Under the pieces are notes generated by a model. That model worked only from the letters and a program-made list of their open reading frames with translations, was not told the origin of the DNA and did no database searches. A stretch of DNA of 64,000 bases, taken from NCBI GenBank assembly GCA_030015575.1, contig CM057342.1:260796867-260860866 (forward strand), read 5' to 3'. The position numbers and the translations under genes were made by a program. Numbering within the stretch: position 1 is the first letter of the stretch; each line of letters opens with the position of its first letter. This DNA is from Agapanthus africanus (Eukaryota; Streptophyta; Magnoliopsida; Asparagales; Amaryllidaceae). Positions 9,460-21,734 of the stretch are shown one piece after another.

Positions 9460-12182
9460 GTATCTCATACTCAACCATCCCATAAAAGTCTCTCTCTGGG
9501 AAAAGGCCTTTGTGAGTGGATCCGCCGTGTTGTCCTCTGAGTCTACTCTCCTAACCTCGATCACCCTGGAGATCAACCATCTCCATGATCAGGTGATACT
9601 GCCTTAGAATATGTCTGGATCACTGATGGGACGGACGTTCCTTGGCATAAGCCATAACTCCATTGTCACACAATGGGAGGAACTAAGTTCATCACATGAA
9701 CAAATATACACCCAGACAGCCACTTTGGTAGCATCTTAAGTAGCGATGTATCCAACCTTTATCGTCTAGTATGCCACGGTATCTAGCTTAGAACTCTTCC
9801 AACATACCGTCCCTTTACTGAGGGTAAAGACAATGCCTGTGACTGACTTTCAGTCGTCCTTATCACCCTGGAACCCTTTCAGTGATTCTCCCCAGGATCG
9901 GTTGATACCATCTCACTACAACTAGTGAGAATCCTAACATTCAATTAGATCTATCTCATAGATCCAAAACCCAGGATTTAGGAGGCATCACTTTGATCCT
10001 ATATGGAGAATTATTGTGATAAGCGGAGATTGACCGAGCGTAGCATAGGAAACTACTTCCCTATCAAGAGTATGTCATCCACGTACTCTATGAGGATCAC
10101 CACCATACTCTCCACTACCTTATTGTTTATACAAGGTTCATCTACCATTTTGATGATGTCAAACTCTTTGACTAACACATCAAAACAGATGTTCCAACTC
10201 CGTGATACCTGCTTTATTCTATAAAGCATCTTGTACACGTTAACGCTGCTCCCACTGTCTACGAAGCCCTCTGGCTGTGTACTTATAGACGTTCTCTTCT
10301 AAAATATCATTTAGAAAAGCAGTCATGGCACCCAACCGCCAGATATCGTAGTCATGGTATGTAGCCGTGGCAAGTAGGATCTGGATGGACTTAAGCATAG
10401 CCACCTGAAAAGGTTTCATCATTATCCATGCCTGGTCGATGACGAAAAGCTTTAACAAGTCTAGCTTTGAAAGTCTCAACTTTTCCATTTACACCAAGTA
10501 ATCTTCTCAAGATTTACTTGCTCCTGATAGGGATTTAACCCTTCATATATAGCAACCAAAGTCTATATTTTGTTGGTGTACATGGATTCCATCTCAGATC
10601 ACTAAGCATCCAGCCATTCTTACAGAGTCTTACTCCTGATGGCCAGCTCGAAACTAGTTGGGTCATCATCTCATGATGCAATCCTCGCTCCCACTGTCAT
10701 AGAGAATCAGAAGTATCTCTCAGGTGGGTGAGGAACCCTACTAGATCGGCGGAGAGGCTGAGGTTTGTTGACAACTATTGAATCCTTTGGTTCTTTCAAA
10801 TCATCAGCTGCAGTTTGTATAGCTGGAACATTTCCAGTTCTACATAACTGACCTTGCCTCGAGCTTGTCCGGATTTTTGCTTTTCAGACATAGGCTGGAC
10901 AACCCCAAATCTTAACTAACTTAAGAGATGGGCTCTTCCCTTATCATATCAAATATGAAGTGGTAGGCAACTGATTTGATTTGAACCCTATTCAATAGGT
11001 ATGCAGCTTCTCAAGTGCATAACTCCCAAAAGGAAACAGGTAACTCAGTATTACTCATCATAGAGCACACCTTATCATATAGGGTGTGATTGCTCCGCCC
11101 CGATATACCATCGTGCTATGGTGTATACGGAGGAGTAATGCTGAAAGAGAATCTCATTCTCCTTTAGAATAGTCCAGGAATTCCGTGCTCAAGTGCTCTC
11201 CTCCTTGATCACATCAAGGACATAATACTTTTACCCGTTTTGGTTCTCTACTTCTAACTTATATTCTGTGAATATCTCAAAAGGTTCTGACTTGTGTTTC
11301 AACAGGAACATATATCTGAATCTTGAGAGATTATCAGAGAATGTAACGAAGTACAAAGAACCAGTCCTGGCATATGTAGACAGGGGACCTTACATACATC
11401 AACATGTATTATCCCAAGAGTTCACTAACTCTTTCTCTGTTTCCAATAAACAGAGCTGGTGTCATTATATCTTTGTGACATGACTGGCAAGTTTTACAAG
11501 ATGTAAATTCAAACTAATTTAAATATGCATCTACATGTAACTTCAGATAGTCGGGTCGCATTGATATGACCTAGTCTACAATGCCTCAAGAAGGATTCGT
11601 TCATTTCTGAACTCTTACTCTTGTGTGTGTTCCATATACTAAGAACTGTAGTTTGATTTAGAACATCAATGCTTTTAGATAACGTGCCTGAACCGATCAA
11701 CTTTTGATATAGGAAATGTTCAAAACATTATCCAACAATACAAAATTTTATCATTTCTTTACTAATAAAGAGACAGATATGTTTTTGTATATCAGGTTCG
11801 GTATCTAATAACATTCGTTCAGAATCAATGTATTTGGGATACAGGGTGACAGTGACCAACAGACTTGGCTGCAACACTTGTCCCGTTTTCTGCCTCATGA
11901 AACTTATCACCCGTTCTCAGTTCTCTACCTCTCTGTAGCCCTATGTAACATATTACATATCAGGGATCCTGATCTGGTATCAAATACTCAGGACGTAGAG
12001 GATACTGAGAAACAGTTCTGTGTAACGAACACACCCGAAGATGATGCATCAGCATGCACTCTCTTCGTTTGAGCGGCACGGGAATTCTGGTAATCCCCAA
12101 TTTCCTGCTCTGTCTTATAACAATTATAAGGTGGAGCGGGACCAACGTTCCCCAGCTCAGTACAACAAGCGGGTTCGGTCAA
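9460..12182 (-). pseudogene. Copia-1 pol and gag-end remnants (RNase H, RT, pre-integrase, zinc knuckle)
   Basis: Minus-strand translation in pieces gives Ty1/copia domains in the right order. Near 12070-12160 is a decayed gag zinc knuckle (YNCYKTEQEIGDY). At 11509-11700 is a GAG_pre-integrase segment with the HCRLGHIN motif. At 10053-10620 is the RT: KARLVKAFRHRPG, DETFS, TAFLND and EENVY, then EYVDDILLIGK at its left end. Near 9480-9700 is the RNase H end, with EDNTADPLTKAF. Stops and frameshifts are frequent, and the RT is spread over at least two frames. The integrase core between about 10700 and 11500 is too worn for me to place its catalytic residues. The element can no longer encode its own enzymes. 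Confidence 0.85.
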
Positions 12183-13403
12183 TTATCCGTATTATTATCT
12201 TGATTAAGGCGTGATATGGTCGCTACCTGGAGAGAGAGAGAAGAAAACACTCAGCGTGCGCTCTTGCAAGAATAGATTGGTTATTATTTTATCTAATCAG
12301 GATGGCTCCCACTGCTTTTTATCAAATCTTCCTTCAAACCCTAAAAGGAAAGACTAGCCGGGATTAATTACACACTACAAGTTCGCCAATCTTTCAGCCA
12401 GGCCAGTGTCGGTACTTTGAGGGAGGTCCCCCGTGCTTTCGCACGAACCTAATTAATGTAAACCTCATTTTTCCAGAGGCGTAACCTCGTTAACACCTTT
12501 CTAGACACCTACTTGATCGGCTAATTGTAATGTGTAAAACTCTCCCAGGAGTAACTCTTACTCGCAGTGGGTATCGGGATCCAACTATCTCATAGAAGGT
12601 ATGCAATCTCATTGCAAATTTCAACACTTGAAATTCCCGATAATATTTTGCCCCGAACGATCAATGACCTTGACAAGGTCAACAAACCATAGACCGCAAG
12701 TCAAGTTCAACCCGTCATTTCCTGATTGAATTAAACCTACCCGCACGACCCTTGACGCAGGCCAACAAAGTCGCACGACTACCCTAATCCAATCTGCATC
12801 ATATGCATAAGCAGATAAATACTAGTTAGCTACCGCACACTACGCCTTGACGCAGGCCAACAAACGTAGCACGAATACTAACTACTACTTATCTGAAATG
12901 ACGGAGGGCTACGACAGGTTTTTCTGAAAACCTATTGCGTAATGAACTTGATATCGTTGTAGGATCGAATGAATTTTGAAATGGAGTGTTTTTGAGGCTT
13001 TTCTAGTTTTGCTAAAGGAGTCACTCCCGGTGAAGGGATCGTCGGTCCTTTCCTCGTCGAATGAGGTGCGGGATATATCATATATATCACTGTTCAAAGC
13101 AAAAACTCTTAAAAGCAATCAAAAGACAAACCGAGTGTGTAGCATCTGCCAGTTATTGCTAAAGGAGTCACTCCCGGTGAAGGGATCTCGGTCCTTTCCT
13201 CATCGAATAAGGTGCAGGATATATCGCATATACCGCTGTGCAAAGAAAGAACTGTAGCTACCTGTTTTATTTTGAAATTCGATTCTACAACATCTTAGGT
13301 TTCTTTTATTTCATTAATCACATTAATGAAGTCCCATCATTTAATTACCTAAACATCACAGATAAATACGACGTACACTTATGCCATCCGCATTCGCCTC
13401 GAT
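12183..13403. other. Unassigned left interior of Copia-1
   Basis: This stretch should hold copia gag but shows no gag-like translation. It contains the direct repeat at 13011-13257 and twin phrases around GACGCAGGCCAACAAA (about 12756 and 12849). Together with 38419-40364 it forms one block that Tat-B split. It may be another LTR insertion, possibly gypsy, whose ends I could not fix. Confidence 0.4.
13011..13257. repeat. Direct repeat, 147-bp period, two copies
   Basis: GCTAAAGGAGTCACTCCCGG begins at 13011 and again at 13158. Both copies continue through a GTGAAGGGAT stretch and a TCCTTTCCTC stretch to a ...GGATATATC... segment, with small differences. Confidence 0.85.
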
Positions 13404-13408
13404 GTCCC
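13404..13408. other. Tat-B target-site duplication, left (GTCCC)
   Basis: GTCCC directly precedes TGTTCCCCTCCG at 13409 and recurs at 38414-38418 directly after the right LTR end. Confidence 0.97.
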
Positions 13409-14099
13409 TGTTCCCCTCCGAAAGACGGCCGCACAGGGCTGCGAAGTCCTGACGCTGAGATTCGGGGCAGATGCTGTTTGGTTTTATCCGTCCACCTCTT
13501 CGAAGATGCCAAGTTGATTTATGGCACCGTGTATCGAAGGTTTAGACAGATGCGGCCGATGTAGCAGACTTTTTCAGATTCCCCCTCGTTTGAGGGGTTT
13601 TTGATTGTGGGGACGCTCTTCCCTGCAGGCGCAAGCCCCTGCAGTTAATTACGCTACCGCATCGCTGTAACCACTTTCTCCTTCTCCAGAATTTCACTTC
13701 GTGTCGTGTGTGTTCATTTTGTTTATGGTTGCCCGCGGATTGTATACGGAGACTGAGTAATGCCGTCGCCCGTAGGACGTGGATTAGTCCAAATCCGTAT
13801 TTACTTAGATTTGGGTTTGATATTTTAGTTTAAGGATGCGTTAGCCTCGTTGAGGCTAAGATCAACTTAAACGTGATTCATTTGATATATGGCTGTCGGA
13901 ACTCGTCACCTCTCTGACGTCGTTGAAGGATTACAACGACAGGTGTCAGAGGAGTTCCGAGATGTACCCTCGAACCGAAGTTGATTTAGGGTTTTATATT
14001 TCATTTAAATGTTTAAGGATATGTTAGCCATGTTTGGGGCTAAGATCAACTTAAACAAGAACGTTTAAATCCGGCAAAAGAGCATTTGGAGGCTCTATT

Positions 14100-14345
14100 G
14101 TTCCCATTTAGGGACATGGTGGTCCGTTGCCAGTTTAAGGACATAGTGGTCCGTTGCCAATTTAAGGACATAGTGGTCCGTTGCCAGTTTAGGGACGTGG
14201 TGGTCCGTTGCCAGTTTAAGGACATAGTGGTCCGTTGCCAGTTTAGGGACGTGGTGGTCTTTTGGTTTAAGGACGTTTCGGTCCCACATTAGTTTAAGGA
14301 CGTTTCGGTCCAATATTAGTTTAGGGACGTCTCGGTCCACGAGTT
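14100..14345. repeat. 27-bp minisatellite of the Tat LTR
   Basis: About nine units on the theme GTTTAAGGACATAGTGGTCC plus GTTGCCA, later shifting to GGACGTTTCGGTCC. The array recurs in the right Tat-B LTR (36415-36670), the Tat-C LTR (54310-54540), the Tat-A LTR (42900-43110, reversed) and the Tat-B 3' region (26190-26265). Each unit holds a GGACC...GGTCC style short palindrome. Confidence 0.9.
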
Positions 14346-15219
14346 TAAGGACCCCGCAGTCCATATGGGTGTGTGGTCGTTGGGACCCGTCACATCTTTG
14401 ACGTCGTCGAGGAATTACAACGATGGATGTCAAAGGAGTTCGGAGATGTACCCTCGAACCGGATGTAGATTGATTTAGGAGAGCCATTTTGCTCAGCCAA
14501 TTTAATTTAAGGACTTATGGCCACGACTGGGCTAAGTCCAGTTGAAAATGTCCAACATTGCTTTTGCATTTCTTTTTATTTTTATTTTGGCTTTGCCCAG
14601 AAAGGATGCAGAGCATCAATTTGTTTTGGGGTCTGCCCCTTTTTAGGCCTGCTAGGCCTTTTTGATTTGGGCCTGGCCCTTCAAGTAATGCAAAGTACCA
14701 AGAATCTTTTAGATTCAAGAAAAGAAGTGCAGAGCACTTTTTAATTTCTTGATCTAAATTTAGATCAAAGAAAAGAAAAAGGTTTTTCTTTCTGTCTCAG
14801 AGAACCAAAGGTTCATAGCAAGTGCAAGGCACTATTTTTATTATTTTTATTTATTTATCTACTTATTTATTTATTGAAGATCACTGATCTTGTTTTTAGA
14901 TCAATGATCTATTCCTAAGAGAATTTTCTCTTATTTCAAAGGTTTTTACCTTCTTTTTTGTGTTCTCAAGGAGTTCTCAAGAGTTCTCTTCTCTCTTTTT
15001 TTAACCCAATCTCTATCTCTTTGAAATGGGGTCTGGGGTCCTTTTTATAGTGCTCAAAAATCAGTTAAATTTGTTAAAAAGATCTTTTCTGAGTGATTTG
15101 GAGAATTTTCCCCACCGTTGGATCTTTGATCCAAAGGCCCCTGTTTTACAGAAGAAATTTTCTTGTTTTAACAAGAACAGAAAAAATTTCCTTAAATCTT
15201 CATTCTGTTTTTTGCGCAA

Positions 15220-15605
15220 CTCCCCAGCGCGTGACACGTGTCGCGCAGTGAGGCGCTTGCGCAGCTGCGCTTGCGCACCTGCGTAGACACGTGTCGCTCA
15301 ACGGTGCATTTGCGCAACAGAGTTTGCGCAACTGCGCAGACACGTGTCGCGCAGCGGTGCGTTTGCGCAGTTGTGCTTGCGTAACTGTGCAGACACGTGG
15401 CGCGCTGCGGTGCACTTGCGCAACAGTGTTTACGTAACTGCGCAGACACGCGTCATGCAGCGGTGCGCTTGCGCAGTTGTACTTGCGCAACTGCGCAGAC
15501 ACGCGTCACGCTGCGGTGCGTTTGCGCAGTTGTACTTGCGCAACAGCGTTTGCGCAACTGCGCAGACACGTGTCACGCAGCGCAGCGCTTGCGCAACTGA
15601 GCGTT
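15220..15605. repeat. GC-rich G-box minisatellite, left Tat-B LTR
   Basis: Around six units of about 50-60 bp, each made of TTGCGCAACTGCGCAGACAC, GTGTCGCGCAGCGGTGCGC and variants. The core GACACGTGTC is a perfect 10-bp palindrome around the plant G-box CACGTG. On the element's own strand this lies upstream of its TATA box (15041-15049), where an enhancer is expected. The array is longer in the right LTR (37540-38240). Confidence 0.88.
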
Positions 15606-15779
15606 GCTTTTGCTTTTTAAAGAGCCTTGCTCTGATTGGACACACTGCCTTGGGCGTTGTGCTGCCGAGTCAACTTCTGACACGTGGCAAGTTGCGCGCA
15701 GCGCAAGGGATCTGAAGCGTTGCTTCAAAATTTGAATTTTTTGAAATTCAAACAGAGCCTTGCTCTGATTGGGGGAACA

Positions 15780-15793
15780 AATGCCCTCCCACC
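15780..15793 (-). other. Tat-B polypurine tract
   Basis: On the minus strand GGTGGGAGGGCATT runs straight into the 3' LTR start TGTTCCCC. Confidence 0.75.
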
Positions 15794-15882
15794 GTTGCGC
15801 TCACGTGGTGCGCACGTGAGTGCAGCGGTGGCAAGATCCTGGCCGTTGGATCATGGAGGTCAGGTGAAGAGGCCCAGGCGCC

Positions 15883-15890
15883 TATAAATA
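15883..15890 (+). promoter_or_regulatory. TATA box of the antisense PMD gene
   Basis: TATAAATA followed by GGACCCTTGGTCC, about 100 bp inside the 3' LTR edge and pointing away from it, toward the PMD gene. The same box and flank (GCCTATAAATAGGACCTTTG) occur before the small gene at 22644. Promoter function is inferred. Confidence 0.7.
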
Positions 15891-15929
15891 GGACCCTTGG
15901 TCCTTTAATTTCTTTACCGTTTCAAGAAC

Positions 15930-16240
15930 TTTGATTCAGAGCCTTGCTCTTGCTTAAGAATCTCTCAGAGCCTTGCTCTTGCTTCTTCTTAAGAACTTTA
16001 AAGTTCAGAACTTAGAATCACTCTAGGTAAAAAATTAATTTAAATTAAATTTAATTAACAGAGCCTTGCTCTTATAGATCTTTGATCTAAAGAAAACCCT
16101 TTTGGGGTTTCTTCAACAGAGCCTTGCTCTCATAGATCTTTGATCTAAAGAAAACCCCTTTGGGGTTTCATCAACAGAGCCTTGCTCTCAAAATTTTACA
16201 GAGATCTTGTTCCTGGGTTTTAACCCATGAACAGAGCCCT
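15930..16240 (+). repeat. Leader repeats AGAGCCTTGCTCT
   Basis: The micro-palindrome AGAGC-CTT-GCTCT or a near variant occurs about seven times in roughly 300 bp of presumed 5' leader. It is interleaved with AGATCTTTGATCT and AAACCCCTTTGGGGTTT, which are also palindromic. The same word appears in the LTR ends (for example 15755-15767). Confidence 0.8.
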
Positions 16241-16714
16241 GCTCATAGATCAAATGTAGATCTCCCCTCTTTTTTTTTTTATATATAAAAATGGAGAACT
16301 CCCAAAAGTTTTCATGAATTTTTAAGATCCCAAAATTTTTTTTTTAATCCTTAGGAGTTATAGTTTTCATTACTATTACAGAGCTAGGCTCTTTTTTTTT
16401 TTAGGAAGTTTTATTCCCCTGAGACCAGAGTTTGACAAATGTCACTCTGTGACAGAGCTTTGCTTTAAAAGAGGATATTTTCTCCTTGTCTTTAGGGATT
16501 TCCCCCAATAAGGATATTCTTTTTGGGGTCTTTTTCATTAACTGACAGTCTCATCCAATGATGGGACTGTCTTATCAAATGATGCACCGTCATCTTGATT
16601 TTGTGGGTCCCTCTTTGGTCCCTTACCCACTGCATTGTAGTGTGATGTAGGACTTTGAAATGTGAAGCATTGGAACACTAACAGTTATATTTTTTTTCTT
16701 TTTCTACAGGAAAC

Positions 16715-19700
16715 ATGTCTGAAGATTTGTCTTTCCCTTTTGTTCGCTCGGAAGGAGGGTTCCCCCATTCGCCAGTGGACCGGGTGGTGTTTGCTCTGAT
16801 TAAAGATCATGATCCCGAGTGCAAGAAACTTCACCTATGGGGAAGGTGGTACAGCCAAATCATCCAAGGCCGTCGCAGCTTCAGCTCCGTCTCACCCTCT
16901 GAGCCCATAGTTACGATCCCCTATGCGGCAAGCCTCCGGTGGAGTATGCCGTGGAGGTCAAAAATTGGAACTCCGACGACCTCCTTCAGCCTGCAATCGG
17001 TGCCATCCCGGTGCAGCCGCCACCGGCGATAGACATCTTGGGGAGGCGAATCTGTCAGGGTGAAGCACGCCCTTGGGGACAGGCTTATAATATTGGACTG
17101 ATCCCGCGACCGCTTGCCGGATATTTGCAATGGGCCCGTTACATTTTGGCGGCGAAGAGGGCTCACCTGATGATGATTGGTATATACTCGGCCGTCTACG
17201 TTTCGCTTTTCGAGTATCCCTCTCCTCCGACATGGTGGATAAAGGCCTTTATTGAACAATGGAATATCCCCACCCATACCTTCCTGATAGCGGATAGGGA
17301 AGTCTCCATTTCTTTGGAGGAATTTGCTGAGATTTCAGGTCTGCCAATGAGGGGGGAACACTACGAGGAGCTGCTTCCTCCTGACGAGTATGTCTTCGCC
17401 ACCAAGCAGCTAGTACTTGACTTAACTCCAGAGAATGCCATTCAGCATCAGTACCCAGGCTTGGTGAAGGTGTTGGAGATTTATGAGGAACTCCATTTGG
17501 AATCGGGCGACCGGGACGTCGGTTTCGCGGATTTCATTGCTCGCTTTATCCGCCCGGAGTTCCTATCAGAGCAGGGCGAGAAGTTCGCTCAGCTTGCTGA
17601 CCCCTTTGGTTTCGGCTTGGACCGCCGACCTTCATCGGAAAGTGGCCAGCGAGATTTTTATCTCCCCGGTATCGCCAACGTCCCTTTCTTAGAGATCGCC
17701 GTTCCCGGCATGGACGAGGAGACTTTTTTCATAGGGTTCTTGGGTCTATGGTTATGCAGCTTCGCGCTCCCCATGCACCCACGCCTCATGCGGCCTTCCG
17801 TCTTCTACCCGGCGCATCAAATGGCTGCTGGTTTGCAGCTATCGGTAGGGATCGCCGGGCTGGCTCACCTTTACAATGGACTTAGCGTAGCGGCGGACGC
17901 TAATGAGCCTGGGGTACAGCCTGCCAACTTCCCGATGCATTATTTCACTTCTTGGATGGAGATGCATGTACAAGGGGTGTTTGGTGCTCACAAGACTCCT
18001 CCATTCTTTGAGAGATGCAGACTTCCGAGGGTCATGCGGTTAATCGGGGCTTCCATCGTGGTTGCATCCCCGCGGGATTCTAGGGGACTGCTCCTGCGTT
18101 CACATCTAGTCGGAGCGAAGATCTCTTTTGTGGATAAGGTCATCACCATAGGCTCAGAGACCACTAAGTCAGTGGTGCCGCTACGTGATGACTTTAAGGG
18201 CGGGGCTTCTGTACTGAAGGCTCGGGAAATCCTCCACCTTTACTCCATTCGGCCGGGCTACCTAGTATTTAGGCAGAATGAGACGGCTCTCTTTATGAGG
18301 TATAACCCACATCGATTTGCCCGACAATCGAGTTACAATCAAGGGATCCCGATGGAAGCCTTTCTGGAAACACCCGCGGCCAACCAAGAGGGGATAAGGA
18401 ATGCGATGCATCATTTCATCCGGCTTAATACAGGTTCCTATTTTTTTATTAGTGAACCTAGCTGTGCCCCTAAAATAATCCATCCATATGTAGCCTGGTA
18501 TGCGCATGCTATGGGTCCAATCATCTTAATGGAGAAACGCCTGCTGGTTGACCGTAGGGGTGCGCCTCCCGGCGGTGATCGCAAGGCTCCCTTGCAGCCA
18601 AGGATCCAGGTCACCCTCCCGATAAAAGATGCCGGAGCTGACCGACCACGCGTGTTGAGTCCCCCGCGTGGATTGCCACTGCCTACTACGGTGGATGCAC
18701 CACCGGCACCCCGTGCTCCCACAAAGACGGTTAAAGTGGTATCGCCAGGGTCTGGCGCAGAAGCGGATATCGGGACTCACCGCCCTAAAGTGACTGCCAA
18801 GCGCAAAGCTATTCCGGGTGGATCTAAAGCTGGCGGACAGAAGAAAAAGAAGTCCACCCTATCCCTCGATGCGATCCTTAGCTTAAAGCCTGCGGCTCCT
18901 CCTGCCGGGGCCATATGTGAATATGGCAGCAATGAGGGCTTCGTGGTAGACCCTGCGGACACCAATTTGGCTGCCGCCATTGCAGCTTCGGAGCGATCGG
19001 CGAGGCTTGAAGTGATGTTAAGCAAACTCGCTGAGTCCGGTAATCATCAAACGCTTTATTTGTCATTTTATTGCATTTTGTATTATTATCTTTAACTAAT
19101 ATTTGCTCCATTTTCAACAGGTGTCTCTACTGAAGAGGCTATTGCTGCCTCCCTGAAAACCTTCCAGGAGGAGGAGGAGAAGCGTGCCCTAGCAGGCGTT
19201 GGTATGTTTCACCCCTTTTCTCTTTTATAAGGAAAGTTTGTTGTCTTTTTCTGATAGTCAACTTAACCCTCTTTTGTTTCTTCGCAGGGGTCGTATCAAT
19301 TGATGCAGGGATCCTTCCCGAGTCCGTTATCTCAGTCCCGGCTTCGTCGAAGTTGCCATAAGAGCCTCGGCTTGACAAGACGACGAGGGATGCCCTGAAA
19401 AATCTAGAGGCATCCCTATTCACGGACGAAGAAGCCTCACTCAAGGAAGCCCTAGTTGCATCCGTCTCAACGGCTCGAGAGGAGCAGAAGCGGTTGAGAC
19501 GCGAAGCAAAGGCGCGCAGAGCTGCTTTGGCCACGGGAGCGGGCCCTAGCACTATTCCTCGTGCCGACACTCCTTCTGAAGAGGCCCCTGCTGCCCTGTC
19601 TACTGCTCATAGGCAAGTGGCGCGCGCGGCTCGGAGTGCAAACGATAAATCCTCTTCAGGTAGCATTTCTTTCAGAACCTTGTTGTAAGAATTATCAAGC

Positions 19701-21526
19701 CATTGGCTCATATGCATTCCATCTTGCAGGGCCAAGTCCGACTGAGGGGGAGGCGGAGACCGTCGAACCCAGGGGAATGGAGGAAACGGTACTTGTCGAA
19801 CCCGAGCCGACAGCGAGCACCGTCGTCGGGGTCACGGCACCTGAAACAGAGGTTGAGGGATCCGCCGCCGAGAGGATCATTGATGCCGCACTTGAAGTGG
19901 CGGCGGATGAGATGATTGTCTTAACCGAGCCGAAGGCAGTAGAGGGCGAGGCGCTCGAGGCTGGAAACGTTACGGTGCCGATGGACGAGACAACCGCGAC
20001 CGCAGAAACCGAAGGAGTATCGGGTGAGGCGGCCACGATTCCTGAGGAGGAGCGAACCGCTCTTTCCCAGGAATCTGGTAATACTCCAATCATAGTCCTC
20101 CCTGCGTATGGTTCCTTGCCATCTCCAGGGCTCGCGAGCACAACAACGGTTCCCATCGAGTCGGGTGATGAGGCTACGGGCGGTGGTCTCATGTCAATGG
20201 AGGAGGGGATTGCTTCAGTTTCTGCTGGCAGCTCGTCGGGTAAATTTTGAGTCACCAGCGTTCCTTTTTTTTTATATATCTTGCGATCTCTTCTAACAAG
20301 CTTGTCTTTGCAGGTGCGGCCAGTGCTGACGCTCCATTGCTCGAGGGAGCACCGTCGACTACTGCTTTGGCGGTGGTCACCTCCCCGCCTTCCCTTGTAC
20401 CATCGCGGATGTTGGAAGGTATGGATTCACGACTCATGCATTAATCTTTCAAAAATGTAGCTTTTGTACTAACATTATACCATTGTGCCCTTGCAGGAGT
20501 GCTCTTTGATCATTTATATCAAGTGTTGCTCCCACACTTCTCTTTCCCATCCGAACTCGCTTCTCCCTCTAGTGGCGCCGGTGAGTATATTTTCACTATA
20601 ATATCTTCATTTACCCCCTTTTTTCTAGCAATGGGATAATTTTTGACTTTTCCTTTTCTTTATTGCAGTGCCACAAATCGAAGGAGGGGATGCAAGACCT
20701 GCCGCGCTACCGGCCCTTCCGGCTTTGCCGTCCGTTGCAGCTGGTATAGTAAATTTCCTTTTTGGTAACCCTTCAACATCTCTTGAACCATCGTTTGACC
20801 ATGTTTTATTTTGCAGCTATTGTTCCGGCTCCGGTCCCTTTTGAGTCTCGCGTCCTTTCACCGGCAGGCCCTTTCTTGAAACGTCCGTCTTCAAAGGGTG
20901 CTGTGATGAGTTTGGGCATGCTGAGCGGGTACATCGAGGAGCTCAACATGGACGCTCTCCCTTCTGCCGTAGATTTCGCTGTGGAGGTTAATCCAATGTT
21001 GGCGGCGCTCGTAAATTTTCATAACGAAGGCGTCGTCGAATCTTGGGTTAATCACTGCAGGGAGATCGAGGCCTGTCTATATCGGCTGGAGTCGATGCGC
21101 CCTTCTCCCGAAGTTTTAGCTCTGAGCACCCAACGCACAACTTGGCTCGAGCAAAGCACTTCGCACTTCTGCCACTTGGAGCAAGAAGCAGCTTTAAGAC
21201 TAAGGGAATGCCAAAAGACCTCGAACGAAACGACCCATCTGCGCGCTGAGGTTGAGGCAAATGCCGCCCAAGTGAAGACTATCTTTGAGGGTCTCTTGGA
21301 GCGCATCTCCCATGGGCTAAACTTGAAGCGGAAGCTTGACGTAGCTGAGCGTAATATCCCAAGTCGGGAAGCTGCCTATCAGGTCGTCAGGGAGCAGCTT
21401 GCGTCGGTCTTGCAGCAACGAGCCCAAGTGGAGGCAGAGCTGGAGGTGGTAGCCGATCAAGAGAAGGCACGGAAGGACATATGCGAGCAATTGCTAAATC
21501 TATGCAAGATGCTTCCTTCCCAGTAA
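16715..21526 (+). CDS. Antisense eight-exon gene: plant mobile domain + coiled coil (Tat-B cargo)
   Basis: Exons: 16715-19039, 19121-19201, 19288-19659, 19730-20239, 20314-20418, 20497-20580, 20669-20743 and 20817-21526. All seven introns are 70-88 bp, GT-AG and phase 1. The ATG at 16715 follows a pyrimidine tract and CAG, so a 5'-UTR intron is likely. Exon 1 encodes a plant mobile domain (WNIPTHTF, then SLEEFAEISGLP near 17260-17350), known from MAIN/MAIL proteins and from transposable elements, and ends in a basic, nuclear-signal-like stretch (KRK...KKKK, about 18795-18855). Exons 3-7 encode an Ala/Pro/Glu-rich linker; exon 8 encodes a long coiled coil. The full product would be about 1,400 residues. 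AATAAA lies at 21618. Breaks: a one-base frame change between about 16900 and 17030, and a TAA at 19359-19361 in exon 3. Its role is unknown; a nuclear or chromatin role for the element is inference. Confidence 0.8.
19040..20816 (+). other. Intron set of the PMD gene
   Basis: Introns: 19040-19120, 19202-19287, 19660-19729, 20240-20313, 20419-20496, 20581-20668 and 20744-20816. Each starts GT and ends CAG after a pyrimidine-rich run. Every junction splits a codon after its first base, mostly a Gly codon (G|G). The six internal exons are 81, 372, 510, 105, 84 and 75 bp, all multiples of three. Frame continuity across all junctions is the main support for the gene model. Confidence 0.85.
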
Positions 21527-21617
21527 TTCTCCTTGTATCATTTATATTTGTAAAATATATGTATATATTTTTTTATTCTTTAGTACAATGTATCCTGTAC
21601 TCGATCGACATTTATGA

Positions 21618-21623
21618 ATAAAA
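21618..21623 (+). terminator. Polyadenylation signal of the PMD gene
   Basis: AATAAA lies 92 bp after the TAA stop at 21524-21526 in AT-rich sequence. Confidence 0.6.
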
Positions 21624-21734
21624 GATACACATTTTTATAATTTCCTGTGTCATTTCTTCGCCTTTTTCATTATTTTCAGCATGATATCTTTAATGCACCT
21701 TATTGGCAGACAACTTTATTATTATTTTTTTAGA

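Larger units (their letters stand above)
13409..15779 (-). repeat. Tat-B 3' LTR
   Basis: 2,371 bp from TGTTCCCC to GGGGGAACA. It aligns throughout with 35725-38413 but lacks an internal duplication of roughly 300 bp. A minus-strand TATAAAAAG box lies at 15041-15049. It includes the 27-bp minisatellite and the GC-rich G-box array listed separately. The open frames through the arrays are products of periodicity, not genes. Confidence 0.95.

Noticed and set aside
15192..15715. Overlapping Cys/Ala/Arg-rich frames on both strands
   Set aside because: Same minisatellite artefact in the 3' LTR.
16939..16941. GTG as start of the long PMD frame
   Set aside because: A GTG start is unlikely in a plant nuclear gene. 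The ATG at 16715, placed after a likely 3' splice site, with one frame change between, explains the sequence better.
19695..20255. 186-codon minus frame, Ser/Ala/Thr-rich
   Set aside because: Opposite-strand shadow of exon 4 of the PMD gene, whose codon use and splice sites are clearly the real signal.
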